A DNA stretch of 64,000 nucleotides. It comes from Hamiltosporidium tvaerminnensis (Eukaryota > Microsporidia > Dubosqiidae). The position numbers and the translations under genes were made by a program. Where the stretch lies: contig JAKIMF020000011.1 in assembly GCA_022605425.2 (NCBI GenBank), forward strand, positions 930,001 to 994,000, in the 5' to 3' direction. The notes under the pieces are model-generated. The model ran no database searches. It saw nothing but the letters and a program-made list of their open reading frames with translations, and was not told where the DNA came from. Positions 33,685 to 45,411 of the stretch are shown here, piece after piece. Positions within the stretch are counted from its first letter, which is position 1, and every line of letters starts with the position of its first letter.

Positions 33685-33963
33685 ATAAATTTCAGTAAAT
33701 ATTTTCTTTGTATTCTTTATATTTTTTTTACTACAAATTTTGATTTCAAAATTTTAAAAAACAAATTCTAATTTGTTTAAAAATATAAAACAAATCTAGA
33801 AAAACCGAAAAATAAAACAAATCTAGAAAAACCGAAAAAATAAAATAAACCAAAAAACAGATGTAAATGAAAATAAACCAAAAAAAAACTAGAAAATTAA
33901 AAGAACCAAAAAATATTTACAAATAAAATAAAAACGCTATTGGAACACTTTTATTGAAGTAAG

Positions 33964-34401
33964 TTATTTTGTTTTAAGTTTTCTTGCCAACCTGACATCA
34001 GAAGGGTATAAAGTAACACGTTTGGCATGTATCGTACAAGAATAGGCACTTTCAAAAAGAGAGACAACATAAGCTTCAAAAGATTCTTGAAGTGCATGAA
34101 TAGCAGTTTTAGTAAAACGAGTGACAATATTTTGTTGTTTGCTTTTTAAATTAAAAAGTGTTTGACGAACAAGACGTGTGAAAGGAAGTCTGCTCATTAG
34201 TAGGTTACTAGTTTCTTGGTAATACTTTATTTCTTTCAGAACATGACTCTGAGGTCGTGATCTCCTTGTAATTGATTTTTTTTCAGGTGCCAAGATAATA
34301 GGGGTTTTAACACTTAGAGACTTCTTTCGTGCTGCACGAAGTGTTTGGGTAGATTTGGTTGGTGAAATAATTGTTTTTGAACTTTTAACAGAGCGCGCCA
34401 T
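33964..34401 (-). CDS. histone H3 variant, probably CENP-A/CenH3
   Basis: This 145-aa protein is an H3-fold histone that pairs with H4 in nucleosomes. The fold is clear: VLKEIKYYQ (54-62, family LREIRRYQ), LPFTRLVR (72-79), ALQESFEAYVVSLFE (103-117), IHAKRVTLYP (124-133) and DVRLARKL (135-142). The segment between LVR and ALQE is five residues longer than in canonical H3, extending loop 1, which is the hallmark of centromeric H3. The N-terminal tail (1-52) lacks the ARTKQTARKS and KAPRKQL blocks of canonical H3 but begins MARS and is basic. CCC lies five nt before the ATG and TATAAAAAA starts 28 nt before it. A divergent microsporidian canonical H3 is the alternative. Confidence 0.82.
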   Translation of the reverse strand: MARSVKSSKTIISPTKSTQTLRAARKKSLSVKTPIILAPEKKSITRRSRPQSHVLKEIKYYQETSNLLMSRLPFTRLVRQTLFNLKSKQQNIVTRFTKTAIHALQESFEAYVVSLFESAYSCTIHAKRVTLYPSDVRLARKLKTK

Positions 34402-34406
34402 TTTAA

Positions 34407-34429
34407 GGGCATAAAAGGTATTTTTTATA
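34407..34429 (-). promoter_or_regulatory. TATA and CCC motif upstream of the H3 variant
   Basis: On the minus strand CCC (34407-34409) lies five nt before the ATG, and TATAAAAAA (34421-34429) starts 28 nt before it. Confidence 0.45.
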
Positions 34430-34669
34430 ATAAAATATATTCTTTATATTTTTCAAATCCGACATAAACTAAGATATTGCATGTATTTGTTTAATATTGT
34501 TTTAATATTCTACAAATTGTATCATTGTAATTAAATTATTCGTCAAACATAAAATTAAAAATTTAAAAAACAGGGTATTCAATACATTCAATGAACAAGA
34601 AAATTTATCTGAGAATAAACATAAAATTTTAATTTTGTAATAAGAATTATTTAAAGGAGGAATCAATTT

Positions 34670-34815
34670 TAAAGCAATAGAGTAATAGAGTAATAAAAGA
34701 AATAGAGTAATAGAGTAATAGAGTAATAGAGTAATAGAGTAATAGAGTAATAGAGTAATGGTGTAATAGAGTAATAAAGTAATAAAGTATTAGAGTAATA
34801 GAGTAACAGAAAATA
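34670..34815. repeat. AGAGTAATA satellite
   Basis: Nine-bp units AGAGTAATA are repeated more than ten times with few changes, about 270 bp upstream of the H3-variant start. Irregular GAGTAATA pieces continue to about 34870. Confidence 0.9.
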
Positions 34816-34947
34816 GAGTAAGAAATAGAAAAACAGTAAAATATAGAATTGAAAATAGAGTAATAAAAGAAATGGAGAAATTAAGGAAATAACAACAAGA
34901 GTACAATAAAAATCTAAGAAAAAAATAAGTCATGAAAAGATTTGAAA

Positions 34948-35709
34948 TTATTTTTTATAATTTTTTTTAAAATCTTCATATCCTTCAGATCTAATAGAAA
35001 ATGCTAAAATTTCCCTCAAAACTGTCATAGGATCAGAAAATATTTTAGCAGGAAGAGTAGCAAGCATTTTTAAATCGTCTATAGCTGTTCCTTGTCTGCC
35101 CAAAACAAAAGTAATAATAAATTCTTTTTCACTTTTTTCTTTAACAAATTGTAAAAAATTATTAAATTCTTTTAATCCATCTGAAAAAATGGGTATTTCG
35201 TATGCCTTTTTGGGTAAAAGCTTCTTATAACTGGCCGGTATAAAAAAAATGAAATCTGCTGGTATGAATGCTATAATATAAACACACATAGAATATCTTA
35301 TGTTCAATACAATAATTAAATTGCCATTAATTAAATATTTGTCTAGATTATTAAAAAAATGACTGAACAAGCCATTCCATTTCTCCTTATTTGATAAACT
35401 TGTTATTTCACCGGAAGTACCAAATTTTTTATTTAATTCAACAGTTTGTTTGTCAAATTCATTAATTTTATTTTGAGCAACTTCTGATTTGGCAAGAATT
35501 GGACTGTCATTGTACAATATTTTCTTTGGATATAGCTCATTCATTTCAGATTGATATTCACTGTCACTGGCCTGTGGTGTATGAGACATAGAATTAAATC
35601 CCAATGTTCCTTCTTCATTGGATTCTTCAATATAATCATTGGCATGCTTTTTGTTTCTTCGTTTGGAAAAATTCAAATTTATATAGAAAAGTAAAAGGAA
35701 TTTAATCAT
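34948..35709 (-). CDS. secreted or membrane-associated protein, unknown function
   Basis: This 253-aa protein was not recognised. MIKFLLLFYINLNF (1-14) is a plausible signal peptide, followed by the basic patch SKRRNKKH and an acidic, Ser-rich region (25-75). A second hydrophobic section near 128-160 (LIIVLNIRYS...FIFFIPAS) could be a membrane segment or a buried core. The C-terminal third looks globular. A weak TATAG begins 26 nt before the ATG. It is transcribed away from the SANT-like gene at 36181, sharing an intergenic region of about 470 nt with it. Confidence 0.62.
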   Translation of the reverse strand: MIKFLLLFYINLNFSKRRNKKHANDYIEESNEEGTLGFNSMSHTPQASDSEYQSEMNELYPKKILYNDSPILAKSEVAQNKINEFDKQTVELNKKFGTSGEITSLSNKEKWNGLFSHFFNNLDKYLINGNLIIVLNIRYSMCVYIIAFIPADFIFFIPASYKKLLPKKAYEIPIFSDGLKEFNNFLQFVKEKSEKEFIITFVLGRQGTAIDDLKMLATLPAKIFSDPMTVLREILAFSIRSEGYEDFKKNYKK

Positions 35710-36174
35710 TTACATTTTTCTTAAAGCTTTCTATATTTCTAACAAAATTCCAAAACTTGTTTCACTTGTTAAAAAAAACAAAGAAATTTATTTTTTAACG
35801 GAAAACGAGTGAGTTCATAATAAAAAAATAAAACTTAAAGAATGGAAATTAAAAATATTTGCAAACGTAAGAAGTTAATTTACAGAAACAAACACTTAGA
35901 ATTTAATTAATTGAAAAAATTATTTAAATGAATTAAGTGTTTTTTCACAAAAAAATTTCATTAAAAAAATTATAAATCGATTTTCGATTAGAATATTAAA
36001 AAAAAATCTGAAAATAAAAAGTGTAAAGCAGTAAAATTTTACGAAATAAAATATTTTTAAAACTTAGAAAAATCAAATTTATAAAACTTTTCACTTTTAC
36101 TTTTAAATTATTACCACTGTTTTTCTTTGATGTTTCAGTTAATATATGAAAATATTTTAAATCTAAAACTTTAT
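35710..36174. other. shared upstream region of two divergent genes
   Basis: A/T-rich region between the starts at 35709 (minus) and 36181 (plus). It presumably holds both promoters. Only a weak TATAG (minus) is visible inside it; the CCCC of the plus gene follows at 36175. Confidence 0.5.
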
Positions 36175-36178
36175 CCCC
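36175..36178 (+). promoter_or_regulatory. CCCC motif that decides the start at 36181
   Basis: CCCC ends two nt before ATG 36181. It favours this ATG over the upstream one at 36130, which has no such signal. Confidence 0.45.
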
Positions 36179-36180
36179 AA

Positions 36181-36663
36181 ATGAAAGCAGAAGACCAACA
36201 GAAATTTTTACAACTACTGTATAGATTCGGATACGATATGAAAACAATATCGGGATATCTACCAGAATATACAGTCGAAGAATTGACACATATTTATCAA
36301 AGACTAATACTCACGTTTGGAAAACAATGTGTAAACCAAGGTGGTGCCTGTGACATTCAACAGATCAAAGATGTATATTTTTATGAAGATGAAATTAGAT
36401 TTGATGTAGTTAAAGAAGAGAATGGTCGTTTGATTGAAAAGGGTAATATACAGCTCCCTGATTACAAAAGTAAAACATATATGATGTTAAAAGATTTTGA
36501 ATTCTCTTTGAGATGGAAAATAAACATGGTTAATTCTTTCTATAAAAATTTTGAAAAACATGGAAATATTAAACCGTATGATGAATCAGATGTTGAAAAG
36601 GAAGGAAAAGAAGCAGAACAAAATATTATTGAAAATGAAATATCTGTTAATAAAATTCAATAG
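36181..36663 (+). CDS. SANT/Myb-like domain protein (tentative)
   Basis: This is a 160-aa protein if begun at the ATG preceded by CCCC; an in-frame ATG at 36130 would add 17 residues. Residues 5-42 (FLQLLYRFGYDM, then TISGYLPEYT and EELTHIYQRL) resemble a SANT/Myb fold, with three helices and the FGxDxxxIS pattern also seen in TFIIIB subunit Bdp1 and in chromatin-remodeller SANT domains. A middle region with KDFEFSLRWKI follows, then an acidic Lys/Glu tail. A nuclear role is inferred from the SANT-like helices only, and Bdp1 itself is normally much longer. Confidence 0.5.
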   Translation: MKAEDQQKFLQLLYRFGYDMKTISGYLPEYTVEELTHIYQRLILTFGKQCVNQGGACDIQQIKDVYFYEDEIRFDVVKEENGRLIEKGNIQLPDYKSKTYMMLKDFEFSLRWKINMVNSFYKNFEKHGNIKPYDESDVEKEGKEAEQNIIENEISVNKIQ

Positions 36664-37059
36664 GGTATTATATAATAAAAGCTTAGGAAATTTTAAAAAC
36701 TTTGGAATATTTTTTGAAGATTTTGTTTTACCTTTCAAATTCTACATTTTTTTTTATTGCGTTTAAATAAATTATGAATTGAACTATATTTGATAGTTTT
36801 CCTTTAATTTTGCCTTTGAAATAAAAATTGACAAAATAACGAATCAAATTTAATAAATATAAATTTTCGTCATTTAATTTAGCCAGATGGTTGTTAGTCT
36901 TACTTTTATTCTCTATGATTATAATTAGTCGATTAATTTTTTACTTTTCATGTAAGCATAAGAATTTTATAATTAAATGTCTGATTTATTAAATTAAATT
37001 ATTAAAAGACTTACTTTCAGAACCCATGCTTTAAAAAACTACTTAATTTTAAATTTTAT
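36664..37059. other. AT-rich intergenic
   Basis: Nothing was recognised. Confidence 0.5.
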
Positions 37060-37170
37060 TGGCAAGCTGCTTGAATTGATGGTATTTGAATTTATTATTT
37101 TATAAAAAGATATTTTATGAAATAAGTAAATTTATAATGAGATATCTACGGATATATATGCATATGGAAT
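37060..37170 (+). mobile_element. tiny decayed R2-like fragment with the same 5' end as copy 2
   Basis: ATTGGCAAGCTGCTTGAATT and the following GATGGTATTTGAA align with the WKAAGIDGIY codons of the R2-like element. Similarity starts within a few nt of the truncation point of copy 2 and then fades within about 100 bp. Confidence 0.6.
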
Positions 37171-37904
37171 GATTATAGCCAATATTACTTAAATCATATA
37201 ACTGGCTAGTAGTTTATTCAAATATTATTCTAAGAATGTTTCTTAAAATATAAAAATGGCAAAACGAATCTAAATGTTTTAAAATCAGTTGTATTATAGA
37301 GTAATTGTTCTTAAAATATAAAAGAATTTAGTTTCTTTATAAAATTCAATAGGCATGATTCGTGTATAAAAACAAACATTTGAATTTTACGAATCAAAGA
37401 AATAAATGTTTTTTATTTGTATTATTTTTTAAATTTTATTTAATTTAGAATATTTTGAGCCAATGTATTTAAAACTTTTTTAATATATATTTGTATTTTA
37501 AGTAGAAATATTCGCTAATAGTTTTGATCAATATTTAGGAAACACAGTAAAGTGCATGAGTCAATGTTTATTTCGAAAAGCAAATTAAATAAATATAAAA
37601 ATTCCTTTCCAAGTAGATTTTAAATACTCATTTTTATAAATAAACAAATTTTTTAATCATCAAACAACGAGATTGTATATCACTAGAATTATTTTTAATA
37701 AAATAAATAGTATTAAAACTATTATTGTTTTATAAATTGTAGGAATAAACTTATGGTACCCGGATTTTGTGCGAATAATTCGTCTCCGGATGCTTATTTA
37801 GCTAAATTGAAAATTAAATTTTCATTTTTACATTCAATTCATTTGAGGATCATTAAAACACATTTCATCATATTTATATTGCATAAAAGATTTACTAGGA
37901 AGAA
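37171..37904. other. AT-rich intergenic
   Basis: No gene was seen. It may include further unrecognisable retroelement sequence. Confidence 0.45.
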
Positions 37905-38360
37905 AAGCAAGGCAGAAAACAACCATTCGTTAAACAATGATTGTTTTAAAGTTTTCTGAAAATAATTAATCCAGATTTTCGTTGAACAGAAAAATGAACA
38001 CATTTTGAACTATTCCGTGCTATCTGTTAAAACAAAAGAATGTTAAAAAAGAAAAACATCTATAAATTCGAATTCTTGCTTTTTTTCATATCTAGATTGA
38101 GATCTTGATTGAACTTAAATGTGATTTTCATGCAAGAGTGTATAGGCCTACGTTTGGTTAGTTTTAGAAGACACTGCACCCGCATTCAGAAAAATGAAAC
38201 ATTTAAGAAAATAGAGAGGCTAACTAACAGGTTATGTCTTGGTATTACAATGAAAGGTCTAGGTAAAGCCCAAGTGGCTTCAAAGAAAATATCCTAGATA
38301 GAATTTTATTCGGTAGAAAGTTATAGAAAGTTGGACGCTGTCGTGATCCGAGTGTTTGAT
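37905..38360 (-). repeat. ~730-bp dispersed repeat, heavily decayed copy I (reverse)
   Basis: It shares CAACCATTCG, ACTATTCCGTGC and AACAGGTTATGTCTTGGTAT with copy F in the same order. It is much diverged and its limits are uncertain. Confidence 0.5.
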
Positions 38361-39206
38361 ATGAATCTCGATTTGCGAATACTTACCGGGCCACTGAAAT
38401 TAAAACACATAGAGCAGAGATCCGGCTATTAATTGAATTGTACACATTTTTAAGATAAAGAATTTGTAATATGAGTATAATTTAAAATTGATGGCGTTTT
38501 TAGTGTTAAGATGTCCTTTTGAAACACAAAACAGAGGCTTTAAAACATTATAAAATATGCTAATGTATTGAAAAATATAAAATTTATTGAATAAGATCAA
38601 AGAAATAGCAAGTTTAGTAAAATAAAAGATATGTTGAAAACAGTTAAACTATTATAAATTTAAAAAAAAATAACATAATCTAAGAATAATGCTATTTAAT
38701 GTTGAAAAACATTAAATAATTAAGATAAAAGCTATTAATATTATTTTATTTTTCTAGAAAAATAATAATTAAATTAAACGCAATCGAAAGAACGTTTTTT
38801 TTTAAAAATAAATTTGACAGTAAAATTAGACGGTCTGTTATTCTAAGAAAAAAAAAGAACTAATCAAATTTTAAAAAAATATAACCAATTCAAATCTAAG
38901 ATCTATAAACGTTTGTTCTAAAGACGCTACTATATTCATATGAAGTACATCAAGAAATCTAAAAAATAATATTCTTTCCAAAGAAATAATATACCCAAAA
39001 AAAATATTTAAAGAATTTTTTAGCCTCTTTTTTTGAGTCTTCAACTGAGCGTTTGTTCGTTACAAACTACCTTTTTGGGTAAATTGTTCGAAATAAAAGT
39101 ATTTATATGTGAAAAAATCATAGAAATTATGAAGAAACTCTCAGCTACTTATTTGATTGAAAAAAAATGTATGGAAAGATAACCAAAAAAAGAGACGTCT
39201 AATAAC
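38361..39206. other. AT-rich intergenic
   Basis: Upstream region of the broken LRR gene. Nothing was recognised. Confidence 0.5.
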
Positions 39207-41962
39207 ATGGTAGGAAAAATATTGCAAATTTCTATTCTTTTAATAAATATGGGCATTCTTCAACTCAATAACTCAATGTATTTAAGAAGCGTTGGTGTGA
39301 TGGCTGCAGCCTCATATGAAACAAGTGACAATGAACCTACTCGATCATCTACGGGAGAAGCAATGATGGATGTTGATGACATGAATATTCAGATCATCAA
39401 TGTAATTTTCAAAAGAGATGATTCCGAAAGAAATATTGAGCAAAAAACTGTAATGGATAAAAATCCTATGTTTTATTTTCAAAGTGAACAAAGACCATTA
39501 GGTGGTTTATGTAATGGAAGTCATGAAAAAATTCATCAGGTAGCTGATTCAGTTGAAAATCCAGTAACTGATTTTCAATCAAAATTCAAATGTTCCCAAG
39601 GAAATCCAATGAAGTATCATACACTTGTTGAAAGCTATCAATTCATTATAACAAAAACAAAATCAGATTTGAAATGTTAGATAATCTTGAAATACATCTT
39701 CAGGGAAATACCCAGGCTCAGTTAATTTTACTGGACATTTTTTTTATAAGAGTTTTATGTGTTTCGAAAAACTTCTTGGTTTAAAGAAAGACGATTCATT
39801 ATTTGATGTGTCTTTGGATTCTTTTACCGAAATAATGAAGCTGCTAGAATATCTTATTACCAAACCAAGTAAAAATCTCGATGCATTTTTAATAGATTTA
39901 TATAGAAAGAGCATTTTTTTTATCGAAATCTCGAGGTTTGTTTTAAACGAGAGGATTCGTTTTTGTCAGCTTTAATTTCCAATGAAGAACCAATGGAATG
40001 TGATCAGGCAGAGGGTAAGAATATTCTCTTGGAAAAGAATGACGGTTCTAAAGAAATACCACAAGATTTAAGTTATTCCGAATTTGCAGAAATCGTTGAA
40101 GAAACTTTAATATCCAAAGGATACTATGAATGGCCATTAGCTGCATATCTTTCAATTTTTAACCTTTCATTACAATATTGCAATGATGTACTTATAATTC
40201 AAAAACAAGCCAATCAGATATTCAGTTTCGATTTAGCAGACAAAACAATAGGTAAAAATTTTTATGTCAGAATTATCAAAGGTTCATTCTTTTCCTTAGA
40301 CCAAGCATGTACATTCCAAGAAAACATAGATATTTTATCGTTTTTCTTCAAAAATAAAAATATTTTGGGATTAGAACTTATAGATTTTGAACATGAACCC
40401 ATGGCAGATGAAAAGTATATGCGACATGACGCCGAAATAATAAGAAAACCTGAAAATGAATTACAAGAAGAAATAAATACTCGTGGTGCCTTGTTAAAAT
40501 TAATGAATATACCAGCTTTTCGAGAAATTAAAACTCTTAAGATAAAAAATGTTGATTTACATGGAATCGATGTAAATATTCTATTTGAGTTGAAAAATCT
40601 TATAAATCTGGAAGTAACATCGGAATCTGAGGAAATAAAAAGGGGTATCGGAAAAATAATCCGAGAAAATAACAATCTCAAAAGTATTTTGCTCGAATCG
40701 GTTTTACTTAGCAAAATACTTTTTGATTCACTGAAAAAGGTTTCGCCCGAAGTATTCGTGCTAAAAAATTGCAAACCATATGAAAGAAATAGAAATACGA
40801 ATTCAGAAACGATTTCCTTTCTATCGCTTTTTGAAGACAGTAAAAGTAAGTTTGGCCCTAAACTTTTGCAATTAGAAATTGTAGGCGGTAAAAATTTAAA
40901 CCCGAATTTTTTCGCGCATTTAAAAAATTTAAAGATTCTAAAGTTGATTTCTTGTTTGAACGAGAATATATCAGAAGAAAGATTTAAAAACATCTCAGAA
41001 ATAAAGAATTTAGAAGAATTGACTATTTCAGGTAATACGTTTTATCAAAATTTTACTCTAAAAATATTTAGTGATATCACTTCTCTTTCTAAATTAGAGC
41101 TCGTAGATTGTGAAATTGATTTTTCATCGTATGAAAATACAAATTTATGTGCAAAAAATGGAACTGTGACTTGAAAGAACTTTCTATATCGACAAATCAT
41201 TCTGTTGGTGTTTTCAAATTTATAAACTGTTTTCCTACATTAGAAGTTTTAAATTTAAGTGAATATGATGTTAACGCCAATATCTATACTACCAACCAAC
41301 TCAGTGTAGAGTTACCACCAAATTTAAAAGTTTTGAAACTTGAAAAATTAGGAAAAGCTTTCTTTAGAAAATTCCATATAACACCTCTGAAAAAGATAGA
41401 ATCTTTATCATTGAGAGATTCAAATTTAATTACCTGTTGTGATTTTCTTAGAACCATCGATGAAACTTCTCCATTAATCAAGCTCGATTTAAGTTCGTGT
41501 ACGCTTAATATCATAGACACCAGGAAACTGAGAATTTACAAAACTGTGAAGCATCTATTTATTTACGATACGCAGTTTCAAAATATGAATATAAATGAGT
41601 TCTTGGGGGAATTAAATGGATTTGCGCTAGAAGAAATATACATTAGCAATGTAGATCTTATTATCAAAGGAGTTAAACTTATAAGCCAACTTAACAAGTT
41701 TCCTTCACTGAAGAAAATTTTTTTATATTCCGTTTCAATCCCAGAGAAATCTTTTGATTCAACGGAATTATCTGGATTTCCTAATTAAAAGCTCTTTTCT
41801 ATTGGATATGACGAAAAAAATGTGTGTAAAAAGGAAATTGAAATATTAGAATCCTTTTTCAATTCCGAAATTCTTAAAACATTTAAAATTGATTCTCCAT
41901 TAATTTTAACTAATGAAAAAAAACAGGCCCCTCTCGCCTCTGCTCCTGAGAGGGTAGAATAA
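39207..41962 (+). pseudogene. leucine-rich-repeat protein, broken by frameshifts and one stop
   Basis: The reading continues through successive frames: 39207-39680 (signal-like MVGKILQISILLINMGIL), 39671-39740, 39757-39975, 39930-41174 and 41147-41962. Changes of frame fall near 39670, at a T8 run near 39740, near 39940, and at an A6 run near 41155. In the last segment TAA at 41786-41788 interrupts a frame that continues 57 codons to TAA 41960. LRR-type repeats of about 25 residues are visible (LKTLKIKNVDL, LLQLEIVGG, LKNLKILKLISC, LEVLNLSEYD, IESLSLRDSNL, LIKLDLSSC). It is probably a decaying member of a secreted LRR family. Homopolymer sequencing errors could explain some breaks but not the TAA. 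Confidence 0.7.
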
Positions 41963-42334
41963 AATCCTGAGAAGTTATTTATTCAATAAATTAAAAGTTT
42001 TTATTATTTTTTTATATTCTTAAATTTTTTCCCCTTTCGATTAAATTTCTATTGACAATAAAGAAAACCGCACTTCGCTGGCACGAAATTTGCCCTTTTT
42101 ATATACGTTAAACTAAAATATTTTTCTTAGAAGGTACTTCATATGTTGTGAAGCATTAGACTTTTAAAAATACATTGTAAATCAAAACTTTCAAAGTTTG
42201 TGTTCTTATAAAAACTCATTATTATTCTTCATAAAAATTTGTGTTTTTTTTTCTTTGATTTTAAATTTGTGCTGAAAATCATTTATTATAATCATATTTA
42301 GGTATTTTTATTTAATTTAAATCCGAGTTACAAG
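41963..42334. other. AT-rich intergenic
   Basis: Nothing was recognised. Confidence 0.5.
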
Positions 42335-42605
42335 TTGCAGACTTTTAAATATTTTCCCACTATTTTAAGACTTTATTCTCTTCCTCAACTCCGGTTCTTC
42401 ATTTGCGTTAATTTTCGGTTCCTTCACGGCGGTTACGCCATCTAAATCAAGGGCATAATACTTTTTCCTATTTTCTATTTTAACAGCAATTTCCTTGTTG
42501 CCTACTTGCTTTAAATTCTGTTTTGGTTGCTTTATGCATAACAACTCCCAAAATAACACTTACAGATGCTCTCTCCCGGCTCTCTTCGAGAAAAAAGAAT
42601 AAAGA
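42335..42605 (-). mobile_element. decayed R2-like 3' fragment
   Basis: On the minus strand it matches the C-terminal tail of the R2-like protein, including GCTCTCTCCCGGCTCTCTTC and CCGGTTCTTCATTTGCGTTA on the plus strand. A 64-codon open frame remains by chance. The boundaries are approximate. Confidence 0.7.
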
Positions 42606-43146
42606 TGAATCTTAAGTATTTTCATTTATAGATACAATTCTTTAAATTAAACATATGTTTTATTTAAAAACCAATCCTTGAAAAACACAATGTACCAAAC
42701 ATATTTTGAATATAATTTTTTAGAAAAAGTGTCACAAATAATTAATTTGAATGCATTTGAAAAATGGTTCTCTAATGTACAAAATGACTAATAATTAAAG
42801 TATTTTCAGAATAAAATAAATGCACATAAATTCAACAAAAATTTAAATATATTTTAAAAAATTAGGAATTTATTGCAAATCAGATAGACTTTTGAAATCT
42901 AAAATTTAACATTACAATTTAAATCAAATTAAAAATTTGTTGAATGATTTATAAGGCTGACAACAATCTTTTTTATAGCAAATCAAAGTATATAGTAAAG
43001 AATAACTAGCCCTAAGCATTAGATTATATTATCATAGATTTTTCTTTAGCGAGATAATGAAAATTAAATATAATTTACAATTATAAAAAAATTTAACCAA
43101 TATTTATTCCTAAATATAATTATTTTCTTATTTATTGATATAAATT
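42606..43146. other. AT-rich intergenic
   Basis: Nothing was recognised. Confidence 0.5.
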
Positions 43147-43869
43147 CTTTATTTAAAAGTATCACATCTTTTTTAAAACAGTGGCAAGTGTTATATTTGT
43201 TTTTATGACGTTAACGCAGTTCTGGGTTTAGCATAAATAACTACTAACCCACCCCTCCATCAGTACTCCAAGCGATACCTATGTCCCAAAGCCCTTTATT
43301 ACCAAGTGTGTTGAACCTAATTAATAGGCGAGAAGGTTGCCCAGAGTTCGTCAATGTCTGTTGCATGGAGTGTGATCGAAGGCCGAAGCCCACCGGGCTC
43401 CTCCAAGACTTTGCAGCATTCCCACTCACTCTACACTTTCTGAACACAATAATCTTCTAGCTAAGCTATATTTTGGAGATTTAGATGAGGTCCACCTAGA
43501 CAGTGCAATGTCATACCAACAGGTATAACCTGCTACTTAGCTCACAGCTTTTAATGGTTTTTTGTTTTATATCTACCAGGCGCTAAGTCTTCTAACCCGA
43601 GTGAGTAAGGCTAGGTTTCCATGCTTTTACATGGCAATTACCTACATGTTCAGCTGCGTTCTGCAATCTGGTTACATAAAAAACACAAATAAATTCGTAG
43701 AAAAAGTTTCTCCATTTATTAGACCTCTCCTCTACATAACAACTCCCATGGAACAACCGAAGATGTTATGTGGTTTTATTCCCACCAAAAATCCAAACAA
43801 TGATCTCACACCAGTTTCACGCACTCATTGCCAAGCAGAAAGTTTTTTATGCGGTTATCCTCCCTCCAC
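43147..43869 (+). repeat. ~730-bp dispersed repeat, copy D
   Basis: Well-preserved copy from CTTTATTTAAAAGTATCACA to ATCCTCCCTCCAC. The flanks TGATATAAATT and GTATCAAATTT are only loosely similar, so a target duplication is uncertain. A 106-codon frame in this copy is not open in the others. Confidence 0.9.
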
Positions 43870-44499
43870 GTATCAAATTTAAAAATATCTTAATTAATCT
43901 TAATATGTGTTTGTATGAATCTTAGAAAGAAGTAAAATTTTCAAATCAAAAAAATAAAATATTATCTCAAATAACGAATGAATCGCATTAAAAGAAATGA
44001 TTTTTATACAATGAATTATCAAATTGAGACTTTTATAGAATTTATTGACCCGAAAGCATCAAAGAAATAATTCTATTTTTTTTCTATTTTTAACAAACAT
44101 CTATATATTTAAGAATTTGTAATAAGTCAATAAATCATTATTAAAAGTCTGTTTCTTTCTGTTTTTAAAAAATTTTTTGTTTTCAGCCAATAATCTAAAC
44201 GTAAAAATAATTTCCCATGCGCTAAACAAATCTTTCAAAATGAATATTAAATTATCTTCTCAATTTAATTTTTAAGTATAATTACAGACTTACAAGTTTA
44301 TTTTCCAAAAGTTTTTTTTATTTTATAAAAAATTCCATGGTTTATAATTTTACATTTAAAACCGTAGAACTGCTTACCATGTGTAAATAAAGATCCCTTA
44401 ACGCAGATAAGCTAATATTCTCTTATAAACAAATGTGTAAATAGAAGAACGGTGTGAAACATCTAAAAGCACAAAAAAAAACATTCCGTTATTCTAGAT
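43870..44499. other. AT-rich intergenic
   Basis: Nothing was recognised. Confidence 0.5.
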
Positions 44500-44630
44500 A
44501 GAGAATTTTAGAAAAAACATACAAAGAGTACAATTTAGAAGAAGAAATTCAAGTGTTATAGAACTGAGAGGAAATATATAAAAGTATTAAAAAAACATTT
44601 TAACCAGAAATTCGATTAAAAAGCTTAGTA
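44500..44630 (+). mobile_element. possible R2-like 3' tail remnant
   Basis: TTTAGAAGAAGAAATTCAAG and ACATTTTAACCAGAAATTCG align loosely with the last codons and 3' UTR of the R2-like element. It is short and diverged. Confidence 0.4.
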
Positions 44631-45411
44631 TAAGTAATTTACCATTTCTGATTACTGAAATTTATTTTTAGATGCGACTATTATGATATTGGTTCAAAAT
44701 AATACATTTATTTTAATATATTTTAATTCCTTGCTATAAACTATTCAAGTAATTTCTCAAATCTAGATGTAAATATATTTTAAACTTGGGTTAAGTCCTT
44801 GATAATGATTATAATCTTGAAAATAGAACAAGAGACGGCTAGTTAGATAAAGTATTCTGTTTGAAACAAATCTTTTCTTGTAATTTATTTAAAGTCAAAA
44901 ATTAAATTAAATTTGATCTTAAATTGCATTGATTGTACGGTGTATTTAAAATACCGTTATTTGCGTAAATGAATAATGCACATTTAAAATTCTGGATATT
45001 TATTTTCTTGGTACTTTCATGGCAGTTTATTTTACCTGCATTTATACTTCACGTAAGAAAAACATTAAAAAGTACAAAAAAATCCTCGAGAAAAAAATTT
45101 CAAAATTAGAAAATTAAAATTTAGGATTGTGCTGACATAGCTGAACTATGCTATTTCACATGTTTGTGCAATAAAACAATGAATTTTACGTTATTTATAA
45201 AGTGTTAAAAGTGATTAATTTTTTAATTGGTTTGCATTGTATGAGAATTTTGTATAGTTCAAATATATTTTTATATTTCTTTTTCTTTAAGTAAATAGTA
45301 AAATAAAAATTTTAAAAATAAGAAACTAATATTATAATTGCAATCGTATCGATTTTACCTGATTGTATATAATAGTAAAACAAAATTTAATCGCAGTATT
45401 AATTTTTTTTA
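44631..45411. other. AT-rich intergenic
   Basis: Nothing was recognised. Confidence 0.5.

Noticed and set aside
33964-34815. The CenH3-like gene next to a satellite as a sign of a centromere
   Set aside because: The gene for the protein need not lie at a centromere, and the satellite is short. Nothing here shows centromere function.
38109-38297. 62-codon frame
   Set aside because: It lies inside a decayed reverse copy of the 730-bp repeat.
43562-43882. 106-codon frame in the 730-bp repeat, copy D
   Set aside because: Frame broken in the other copies and runs past the repeat end into unique flank.
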